Below are positions 1 through 5,463 of a DNA stretch of 5,970 nt, piece after piece (positions within the stretch are counted from its first letter, which is position 1; each line of letters starts with the position of its first letter). The DNA lies in contig CP070658.1 in the NCBI GenBank assembly GCA_020355105.1, forward strand, positions 1,708,774-1,714,743. The letters run 5' to 3'. The position numbers were made by a program, and so were the translations under genes. Below the pieces are notes generated by a model that made no database searches, was not told where the DNA came from, and saw only the letters and a program-made list of their open reading frames with translations. The stretch comes from Candidatus Thorarchaeota archaeon. GTDB taxonomy: Archaea > Asgardarchaeota > Thorarchaeia > Thorarchaeales > Thorarchaeaceae.

Positions 1-432
1 TACCTCCGCGATGAGAACTTTGCGCTTGAGAGCGCGAAGTATCTCTTCGGCGATGACCCTCGATTCAGTGACAAGTTTGTCATGGGGTGACATCCGTTTC
101 TTCTTTAGCTCCTTTCTAGTTTCTCGGGCTCTTTCGATTATCCGTCTGATCTCCTCTTCGTCCTGCAACTCTTCTTCGAAATCTGATTCAATGATGAGTT
201 TCCTCCATGCCCTCTTCCCTTGGAACTCAAGTGGAGAAACATAGCCCTTGGAGTGCATCTCCTTGAGGCACTTCTTGAAATCCTGCTCAGTCATAATTGA
301 AGCCGGTGCAGAGAGTTGAAGATACTTCTGGTACAATGACGCCTCGAATTCGATTATCGACCAACCAAACGAGCGGATTATGCCGAGCTCTATCTCGTTT
401 TCAACTAGTCTGGACTCTAGCCCTTTAGCCAT
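1..432 (-). CDS. Partial winged-helix-like protein of unknown function (N-terminal 144 residues)
   Basis: I do not recognise this protein. Reading the minus strand from an ATG at 432 gives an uninterrupted frame of 144 codons reaching base 1, so the 3' end lies outside the window. An AGGGGGT six bases before the ATG (plus-strand 439-445) is an acceptable Shine-Dalgarno. An in-frame GTG nine codons upstream has no such site. Residues about 28-82 read as a winged helix-turn-helix: helices around EFEASLYQKYLQL and TEQDFKKCLKEMHSKGY, then a short beta-wing-like stretch (FQGKRAWRKLII). Residues about 83-112 are a highly charged helix that may form a coiled coil (EEELQDEEEIRRIIERAR, then ETRKELKKKR). 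After it comes another helix ending at the edge. The gene diverges from the transporter operon across 277 bp, so a role as a DNA-binding regulator, possibly of that operon, is plausible. That role is inferred from fold impression and position. The coding call is strong because the frame is long, has an RBS and gives a protein-like composition. Confidence 0.8.
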   Translation of the reverse strand, partial: MAKGLESRLVENEIELGIIRSFGWSIIEFEASLYQKYLQLSAPASIMTEQDFKKCLKEMHSKGYVSPLEFQGKRAWRKLIIESDFEEELQDEEEIRRIIERARETRKELKKKRMSPHDKLVTESRVIAEEILRALKRKVLIAEV

Positions 433-615
433 GTCTATACCCCCTAGACGCGCTGGCACATTATGCTTGCAAAGTTTCCATAAGAAGATTTGTGGAACCG
501 CAGGGTGATTTCATTAACCGATGAGCCTGACGAAATTCTGGTTCCCAGTCAACGTTTTTCGCAGTTGGTCGGTGAAGCTGTCTTGGAGTTGGAAATCTGT
601 CAAAACTCAGTCGCC

Positions 616-636
616 AAAAACGATGAGACTTATAGG
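616..636 (+). promoter_or_regulatory. Candidate archaeal BRE/TATA promoter of the importer operon
   Basis: CTTATAGG at 629-636 is the most TATA-like element upstream of the first operon gene, with an A-rich stretch (AAAAACG, 616-622) a little upstream as a loose BRE candidate. Usual archaeal spacing would put the start of transcription near 655-660, giving a leader of about 50 bases that contains the GAACA cluster and a good Shine-Dalgarno. The match to consensus is only partial. An alternative, ACATATTC around 678-685, would start transcription almost at the ATG and would not use the Shine-Dalgarno. Confidence 0.3.
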
Positions 637-659
637 CATGTTGAGCACCCTTACTCTGC

Positions 660-689
660 AACAGAACATGGATAGAACATATTCTGTTC
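660..689. promoter_or_regulatory. Operator-like cluster of three GAACA half-sites
   Basis: GAACA occurs at 664-668 and again at 675-679, and its complement TGTTC at 685-689. The last two form a perfect 5-bp-arm palindrome with a 5-base spacer (GAACATATTCTGTTC). The first two are direct repeats, extended to AGAACAT, spaced exactly 11 bases apart. The same stretch also contains a 7-bp perfect inverted repeat, AACAGAA (660-666) with TTCTGTT (682-688). Half-sites one helical turn apart, 21 bases before the start codon, are what a dimeric repressor site looks like. No regulator is known from the sequence. The repeats are directly visible; the function is inferred. Confidence 0.45.
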
Positions 690-697
690 AATTGTTA

Positions 698-706
698 GAG
701 GAGTGA
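698..706 (+). promoter_or_regulatory. Shine-Dalgarno site of the substrate-binding protein gene
   Basis: GAGGAGTGA lies three bases before the ATG at 710; its GGAG core ends six bases before it. It is a near-match to the archaeal GGAGGTGA consensus and fixes this ATG as the start, rather than the internal Met at codon 12. Confidence 0.75.
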
Positions 707-709
707 GAA

Positions 710-2173
710 ATGAGCGAATTTGAATCAGGCACAAGCCGAAACATGATTATAGCTGTAGTTGTAATCGTGATTATCGGCGTCGCTGGAGTCGGCTTCGTGA
801 TGCTTGGTGGTCTTGAACCAGGACCAACAACAACCACAACTACCACAACTACGACCACCACCACAACACCGCCGCCAGATGAATATACGCTGAAGTTACT
901 TACCAGACACAGTCCAACCATTCAGAATGCATATGAGAACGCGTTCTTGGTTAGTTCCCTTGCTACGGACAACCATATCACCGACATAATCTGGACGTAT
1001 GTTGAGGATTCTCTCTGGGATGGCATAATCGCTAAAGGTGATGCTGATGTTGTCTGGGGTGGTGGCCCAACCATCTTCGATCAGCTAATGGTAGATGGTC
1101 GCTTGGCACCACTGACGAGCACGTATATGGAAACAGTAGCTGCCAGGGTTCCCGACGAGTTTGGTGGCGTCGACCTCAAGAGAAACAACAGCCTCGACCA
1201 GCTCTCCTGGGTTGCTGCAGCAGTTTCGTCGTTTGGGCTTACAGTCAACAACTACTTCCTTGACTACTACGGACTACCAGTTCCTGAGAATTGGACTGTC
1301 CTGGCGGATCCCGTCTACGCAGAACTCCTGCCCGCGATACCTTCAATTGCGATGGCTGATGCACCGAAGTCTTCTTCAAACAGGCGTTGCTATGAGATTA
1401 TTTCGCAGGCTTATGGATGGGATGAGGGCTGGGACCTCCTAGCACGGATGGCTGCTAATGCGGTCATGCCAGGATATTCGGGTGATGTCAAGGCAGCGGT
1501 CGATAATGGTCTAGTTGGAATAGCAATGTCAATCGACTTCTATGGCTATCAGTCAGCAAATGAGAGGCCCGGCGTCTGCGAATACATTGTACCTAGCGAT
1601 TTCACTGTGGTCAATGGAGATCCAATCGCAATTGCTTCACTGGGTCAAACGGACCTAGCTGAATACTTTGTGGACTTTGTCCTCTCTGCCGAAGGTCAGG
1701 CTATCTGGCTGGACCCTGACTTAATGAGGTTGCCAGTCATCGAAGCTGCATTTCATGAGCCAGTCCCTGCTGGTCAGGAGGACTTGCACGACGCACTGTA
1801 TCTGGCCTACAATACAACCAAGGTTACCACTGGCATTGACTTCAATGATACAGAGTCCGTTGGATTGAGCAATTCATTCAAGTACTACTTCTCGGCTGTG
1901 CTCGCTGGTGCACAGACTCAGCTTGTAGACTGCTGGCTGAGAATAATCGCTGCTAGCTCGACCCCCGCTGAAGTGGACAGCTATGCGGTGCAGATGTCGC
2001 AAATATTGACCAGCCCCACCTTCACCAATGCGACGCTCACTATACCGGGTGGCCCCTTCACGTTGGAATACGCGCTGGGGATCAACGGCTATCTCGCTGA
2101 TGAAACGCTAAGAGCTTGGTACATGAATGAGTGGACGAATCTTGCAAAGCTCCAGTACAATGGCATTCTGTGA
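710..2173 (+). CDS. Membrane-anchored ABC importer substrate-binding protein (Fe3+/AfuA-like family 1)
   Basis: This 487-residue protein is the extracellular ligand receptor of the importer encoded downstream. Residues 1-11 are hydrophilic and cytoplasmic. Residues about 12-33 (starting MIIAVVVIVIIGVAG) form one membrane helix. No lipobox Cys or twin-arginine motif is present, so it is probably held by an uncleaved anchor. Residues 40-53 are fourteen consecutive Thr followed by three Pro, a stalk likely to be O-glycosylated. The binding domain starts near 59. Family signs are DADVVWGGGP (111-120), PENW (192-195), YGWDEGWDLLARMAAN (235-250), VDNGLVGIAMS (264-274), GDPIAIAS (303-310) and FVDFVLSAEGQ (320-330). 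These are typical of Fe3+/thiamine/polyamine/phosphonate-type binding proteins. By recalled alignment to FbpA the iron-binding Tyr pair is F277-Y278, so iron is not assured. Five N-X-S/T sequons (N159, N194, N368, N379 and one in FTNATL near the C-terminus) fit an exposed glycoprotein. It is longer than a bacterial FbpA because of the anchor, the stalk and a C-terminal region beyond the usual end. Stops TGA TAA are in tandem. It is first in the operon, 25 bases before the permease frame. Confidence 0.92.
   Translation: MSEFESGTSRNMIIAVVVIVIIGVAGVGFVMLGGLEPGPTTTTTTTTTTTTTTPPPDEYTLKLLTRHSPTIQNAYENAFLVSSLATDNHITDIIWTYVEDSLWDGIIAKGDADVVWGGGPTIFDQLMVDGRLAPLTSTYMETVAARVPDEFGGVDLKRNNSLDQLSWVAAAVSSFGLTVNNYFLDYYGLPVPENWTVLADPVYAELLPAIPSIAMADAPKSSSNRRCYEIISQAYGWDEGWDLLARMAANAVMPGYSGDVKAAVDNGLVGIAMSIDFYGYQSANERPGVCEYIVPSDFTVVNGDPIAIASLGQTDLAEYFVDFVLSAEGQAIWLDPDLMRLPVIEAAFHEPVPAGQEDLHDALYLAYNTTKVTTGIDFNDTESVGLSNSFKYYFSAVLAGAQTQLVDCWLRIIAASSTPAEVDSYAVQMSQILTSPTFTNATLTIPGGPFTLEYALGINGYLADETLRAWYMNEWTNLAKLQYNGIL
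827..868 (+). repeat. ACN codon run encoding a 14-threonine linker
   Basis: Fourteen consecutive Thr codons (ACA, ACC, ACT and one ACG mixed) encode the stalk between membrane anchor and binding domain, followed by CCG CCG CCA for three prolines. Because all four synonymous codons are used, the run appears kept for its amino-acid sequence and is not a pure triplet microsatellite. The opposite strand reads as a meaningless poly-Val frame. Confidence 0.85.
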
Positions 2174-2198
2174 TAATCATTAGAGGCGTCGGAGCTCA

Positions 2199-4292
2199 TT
2201 GAAGACAAGCGAAGAGATTGAAGAAGAGAGAAGGAAGGCCCTTGAGGTCGACTCAGAGCTAGTTCCCGCTGATCGCAGGAGCAATCTCATGAGGGCCCTC
2301 AAGGGTGCTCCTCGTTTTTTCCTCTCATGGTTCTCACGGCGACTGCATTCAGGAGCATCTCGACTCAGACGTGGTGCCGGCAGACTACGTGGCTTTTTCA
2401 GAGCGCCTTGGTCAAACTCTAGGAAGCTGGCATCAAGGACTCGTGAGAAACTATGGCGAGGGGCGAAGAAACTACGCAGGGAGCTAGACGCTCTTACCAC
2501 AATCCAGTTGATTGCAGTCGTCGGAGTCTTCACTGCTTTCCTTGTAATGCCGCTTCTAAGTGTCGTTGTGTTCTCGTTCACTGACTCGACCGGAGCGCTT
2601 TCGCTGATGCACTTCATCAGCCTCTTCAGAGACTCCAACATCTGGCCGTGGATATACAACACGGTCACTGGCAATATAGATGTCTTTCTCAATCTGACAC
2701 CATCCTTCTATAGTGAGCGACTCAATCTGCTTGTGATATGGGGCTGGGACTGTGGAGCTATCATCAACTCTCTCTACGTGGCAATCATAGTCACTACAGC
2801 TTCTGTTCTCATAGGCGTCTTCTTTGCATTCATCATTGCCAAGTATGAGTTCTTTGGCAAGAAGATTGTACGCACGGTCTTGATATTCCCAATCTTGGCC
2901 ATCCCATTCGTGGGCGCGATAGGAATCAAATCGTTCCTGGGCCCAGACGGATTCATCAACAAGCTGTTCTATCAAACACTGCACATACTGCCCTCTGCCA
3001 TTTGGCTGAGGGGACTTGCTGCAATGATATTCGTTCAGTCATTGTCACTCTTCTCGCTGGTCTATCTAAACGCCTACTCCTCATTCATGAGCATTGACCC
3101 TTCTCTCGAGGAACAGGCCGAGAACCTCGGTGCCAGGGGATTCGGACTATTTCGTTCTGTGACACTTCCACTGGCTTTGCCGGGCATACAGGCAGGAGCC
3201 ATTCTTACCTTCATACTCAGCATAGAGGATCTTGGCTCACCAATAGTCTTCCAAGATCATCAATCAGCTAGGAACACACTCGCTTACCAGGTCTATTCGA
3301 ATGTTGCAGGTCAATCAGGCCGGATAGACCCTAAGGGTCCCGCAATCGGTATTCTACTTCTTGTCTTTGCTTTGATTGGTTTCATTGCTATTCGAAAGTA
3401 CACTGCCCTCAGATCCTATGAGGCTGGTACAAAAGGAGGGCAATGGAATCCAAGAACAAGAAGGCTAAGCAGGAGAGCGACTCTCCTCTTGTATGCCATA
3501 CTCATTCCAGTTCTCTTTCTTGCACTGATACCTCACATCAGTGTCATCATGATTTCCTTCGCTGGAGCGTGGTCTCCAGAGAGTTTATTCCCTGATCAGT
3601 GGACTCTGAGCAACTATGATGTTCTCTGGGCATTTCCTGATGTGGCAAATTCAATCAACAACACTCTCATATACGGCGTGATCGCTACTGTGATGATCGT
3701 ACTTCTTGGTGCCAGTGCGGCGTTCATAATTGCGAGAAAGGATATTCCAGGAAAGACTGCACTTGATTTGCTGGTGACTTCACCAATTGCTCTACCTGGA
3801 ATCGTGATTGCTACAGGGTTCTTCACGCTTTTCTACGATACTCCAATCTTCATGTTTGGTCATCCTGCATTTCTCATAGTCATGTCCTATACTGTCCGGA
3901 AGTTCCCCTTCACAGTGAGAGCTGCCTACGCAGGACTGATGTCGACACCAGTGGTGCTTGAGGAAGCTTCCCAGAACATGGGAGCAAGCAGGAACAAGAC
4001 TTTCTACAAGATCACACTTCCTCTCATAGGTGTAAGCGTACTGGCTGGGTCGCTGCTCTCTTTTGTTTATTCTGTGAGTGAAGTCAGCACTAGCCTTATT
4101 TTGGGCGGTATTGGGACTAGCGAGGCGCCTGTAACTTTCTGGATGTCTGCAGTGCTCAATATGATTGGCCAATATGGCGGTCCTAGCAGTGCCGCCTGTC
4201 TAGGAGTGCTATTAATGGCCATGCAGATGATTGTGATAACCGTAACCAACAGGATTCTGGGGGCAAGATCCGCCGCCATTACGGGCATCTGA
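2199..4292 (+). CDS. Fused two-domain ABC importer permease (FbpB/ThiP-like) with basic N-terminal extension
   Basis: One 697-residue chain carries both membrane domains of the importer, as in FbpB and ThiP. Domain 1 has helices near 102-127, 188-214, 222-245, 266-295, 327-350 and 380-402. Its EAA loop, the ATPase docking site, is at 304-324 (EEQAENLG, then TLP). A basic linker (about 403-426) leads to domain 2, with helices near 427-455, 488-513, 519-545, 555-575, 607-635 and 665-688 and an EAA loop at 588-608 (EEASQNMG, then TLP). A loop of about 60 residues (128-187) between helices 1 and 2 is longer than usual. The first 100 residues are also unusual: acidic to about 25, then 23 Arg/Lys among residues 26-94 with a single acidic residue. 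The start is uncertain. TTG at 2199 follows GGAG by only four bases. ATG at 2289 (Met31) has AGGAG seven bases upstream and would give 667 residues. Codons 1-30 still read like protein, so I keep the longer form. The stop lies inside the ATPase gene's Shine-Dalgarno, implying co-translation. Confidence 0.92.
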   Translation: MKTSEEIEEERRKALEVDSELVPADRRSNLMRALKGAPRFFLSWFSRRLHSGASRLRRGAGRLRGFFRAPWSNSRKLASRTREKLWRGAKKLRRELDALTTIQLIAVVGVFTAFLVMPLLSVVVFSFTDSTGALSLMHFISLFRDSNIWPWIYNTVTGNIDVFLNLTPSFYSERLNLLVIWGWDCGAIINSLYVAIIVTTASVLIGVFFAFIIAKYEFFGKKIVRTVLIFPILAIPFVGAIGIKSFLGPDGFINKLFYQTLHILPSAIWLRGLAAMIFVQSLSLFSLVYLNAYSSFMSIDPSLEEQAENLGARGFGLFRSVTLPLALPGIQAGAILTFILSIEDLGSPIVFQDHQSARNTLAYQVYSNVAGQSGRIDPKGPAIGILLLVFALIGFIAIRKYTALRSYEAGTKGGQWNPRTRRLSRRATLLLYAILIPVLFLALIPHISVIMISFAGAWSPESLFPDQWTLSNYDVLWAFPDVANSINNTLIYGVIATVMIVLLGASAAFIIARKDIPGKTALDLLVTSPIALPGIVIATGFFTLFYDTPIFMFGHPAFLIVMSYTVRKFPFTVRAAYAGLMSTPVVLEEASQNMGASRNKTFYKITLPLIGVSVLAGSLLSFVYSVSEVSTSLILGGIGTSEAPVTFWMSAVLNMIGQYGGPSSAACLGVLLMAMQMIVITVTNRILGARSAAITGI
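2277..2281 (+). promoter_or_regulatory. Internal Shine-Dalgarno supporting an alternative permease start at 2289
   Basis: AGGAG sits seven bases before an in-frame ATG at 2289, a better placed site than the GGAG four bases before the TTG at 2199. It may mark the real start of the permease, a second start giving a shorter isoform, or a chance match within coding sequence. Confidence 0.45.
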
Positions 4293-4297
4293 GGTGA
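4291..4297 (+). promoter_or_regulatory. Shine-Dalgarno of the ATPase gene, overlapping the permease stop codon
   Basis: GAGGTGA is a perfect complement to the archaeal 16S rRNA 3' end. It begins within the permease TGA (4290-4292) and ends five bases before TTG at 4303. It also overlaps the in-frame GTG at 4294, which therefore has no usable ribosome-binding site at proper distance. This decides the start as TTG 4303. Confidence 0.75.
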
Positions 4298-4302
4298 AAC
4301 AT

Positions 4303-5463
4303 TTGGTAGAGATTAGACTAGAGAACTTGCGCAAGACCTTTGGCGAAGTTGTTGCTACGGACGAAGTAAACATGGTCTTGGAAGAGGGTGAACTCTCTAC
4401 CCTCCTGGGGCCATCTGGATGTGGAAAGACTACTCTCCTTCGTTTGATAGCTGGTTTCTATGTTCCTGACCGGGGGAAGATATTCTTTGATGACAAGGAG
4501 GTAACGGGCGTACCTCCCCACAAGAGAAACACCGGAATGTGCTTTCAAAACTACGCGTTATGGCCTCACATGTCCGTCACTGATAACGTGTCATTCGGAC
4601 TGAAGCTAAAGCGGGTTAATGGCATGAAGTACACCAAGAGCGCCATTAAGCGTAGAGTGATGGATGCGCTGGATCTTGTGCACATGGGAGACCTCGGAAA
4701 TAGACACATACACCAGCTCTCTGGTGGACAGCAACAACGTGTGGCGCTTGCACGGGCGCTAGTCATTGAACCGGGTGTCTTGCTGTTAGACGAGCCACTC
4801 TCCAATCTCGACGCAAAACTGAGGCTTGAGATGAGAGAAGAGATCATGAGGATTCAGAAAGAGCTATCAATTACCACCGTTTATGTTACTCATGACCAAC
4901 ACGAGGCGCTTAGCATCTCAGATAGAGTCGCCGTCATGGATCTTGGCTATGTACAACAGTTCGGCACTCCCAGAGAGATATACGAGATGCCTCAAACTAT
5001 TTTCGTCGCCGATTTTATCGGTCAATGTACCTTTGTTGATGGAGTGGTTGACTCGGTCGGAGAAACCATCCAAGCAAGAATCCCGAATGACCAGATTGTC
5101 ACAGGAAAGACAACAATTGAGAACTATCCATTTGAAGTGGGCGAGAGAGTGAAATGCGCCATGAGGCCAGAGGATCTTCACCTGGAAAGAAGAGGCAAGA
5201 CGGACAATGAGATTACAGGTGATGTATATCGCACAATCTACGTGGGCAATGCAATGGAGCTCTACTTTAAGGTCGGAGATGTTGCAGCCCAGGCACTACT
5301 CGGCCCAGATACCGGGCTTAGGATAGGCGACAAGGTGACGCTCTATGCCCCTCAGTCTGAGGTCATGATTCTGCCCGTTGGTGGAGTGGAAGCACTGAGG
5401 AAGATCCCAGGCCACCCAATGTCTACAAGTGCACCCCCGACTAGGGTTCCCGCGAATGTCTAG
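4303..5463 (+). CDS. ABC importer ATP-binding protein with C-terminal TOBE region (MalK/FbpC/PotA-like)
   Basis: This 386-residue cytoplasmic ATPase powers the importer and probably works as a homodimer docked on the two EAA loops of the permease. All motifs are intact, numbered from TTG 4303: aromatic F13 as A-loop, Walker A GPSGCGKTT (36-44), Q-loop Q82, signature LSGGQQQR (139-146), Walker B VLLLDEP (159-165), D-loop SNLDAK (167-172) and switch H197. Between helical-domain strands the segment RVNGMKYTKSAIKRR (104-118) looks a few residues longer than in MalK. Residues about 240-365 form the TOBE-type regulatory region, with the usual RPED at 288-291, and a roughly 20-residue tail follows. 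The start is chosen from the GAGGTGA at 4291-4297, giving an N-terminus MVEIRLENLRKTFG that matches the family. A GTG at 4294 would add three residues. The gene is translationally coupled to the permease, and its last 23 bases overlap the convergent PUA gene. The motifs identify the class, not the substrate. Confidence 0.95.
   Translation: MVEIRLENLRKTFGEVVATDEVNMVLEEGELSTLLGPSGCGKTTLLRLIAGFYVPDRGKIFFDDKEVTGVPPHKRNTGMCFQNYALWPHMSVTDNVSFGLKLKRVNGMKYTKSAIKRRVMDALDLVHMGDLGNRHIHQLSGGQQQRVALARALVIEPGVLLLDEPLSNLDAKLRLEMREEIMRIQKELSITTVYVTHDQHEALSISDRVAVMDLGYVQQFGTPREIYEMPQTIFVADFIGQCTFVDGVVDSVGETIQARIPNDQIVTGKTTIENYPFEVGERVKCAMRPEDLHLERRGKTDNEITGDVYRTIYVGNAMELYFKVGDVAAQALLGPDTGLRIGDKVTLYAPQSEVMILPVGGVEALRKIPGHPMSTSAPPTRVPANV

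Larger units (their letters stand above)
433..709. promoter_or_regulatory. Divergent intergenic region between the winged-helix gene and the importer operon
   Basis: These 277 bases separate two divergent starts and must hold both promoters. The short open frames here on either strand lack ribosome-binding sites and resemble no family I know, so I treat the region as non-coding. On the minus strand, CTTATGG (plus 478-484) is a weak TATA-like element that would place transcription start about 25 bases before the ATG at 432. It sits inside an imperfect inverted repeat, GTTTCCA at 474-480 against TGGAACC at 493-499 with one mismatch. A second, wider perfect repeat pairs CGTTTTT (553-559) with AAAAACG (616-622). 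The operon-proximal end holds the TATA candidate, operator-like cluster and RBS listed separately. Confidence 0.55.

Noticed and set aside
11..244. Plus-strand 77-residue Ser/Arg-rich frame
   Set aside because: It is the shadow of the minus-strand winged-helix gene, whose frame is longer, has an RBS and gives a sensible protein.
553..622. CGTTTTT and AAAAACG inverted repeat as a terminator or RNA element
   Set aside because: The arms are 7 bp, AT-rich and 56 bases apart, and no gene ends nearby that would need a terminator. It is probably chance, though the right arm lies close to the TATA candidate.
461..706. Several 61-76 residue frames on both strands in the intergenic region
   Set aside because: They overlap each other in different frames, start mostly at TTG or without a Shine-Dalgarno, and match no family I know.
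710..780. Archaeal class III (pilin-like) signal peptide in the binding protein
   Set aside because: Such signals need a charged residue then Gly/Ala at the cleavage site just before the hydrophobic stretch; here the sequence is SRNMII, so an uncleaved anchor fits better.
688..921. Minus-strand open frame with a long poly-valine run
   Set aside because: It is the complement of the threonine codon run in the binding-protein gene; the composition is an artefact and there is no ribosome-binding site.
2180..2984. Minus-strand frames of 170 and 142 residues opposite the permease N-terminus
   Set aside because: They lie antisense to a well-supported gene, have arbitrary composition, and are explained by the Arg-rich codon content of the sense strand.
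4067..4288. Minus-strand 73-residue hydrophobic frame
   Set aside because: It is antisense to the last permease helices; hydrophobicity on the complementary strand is a common by-product of membrane-helix codons.
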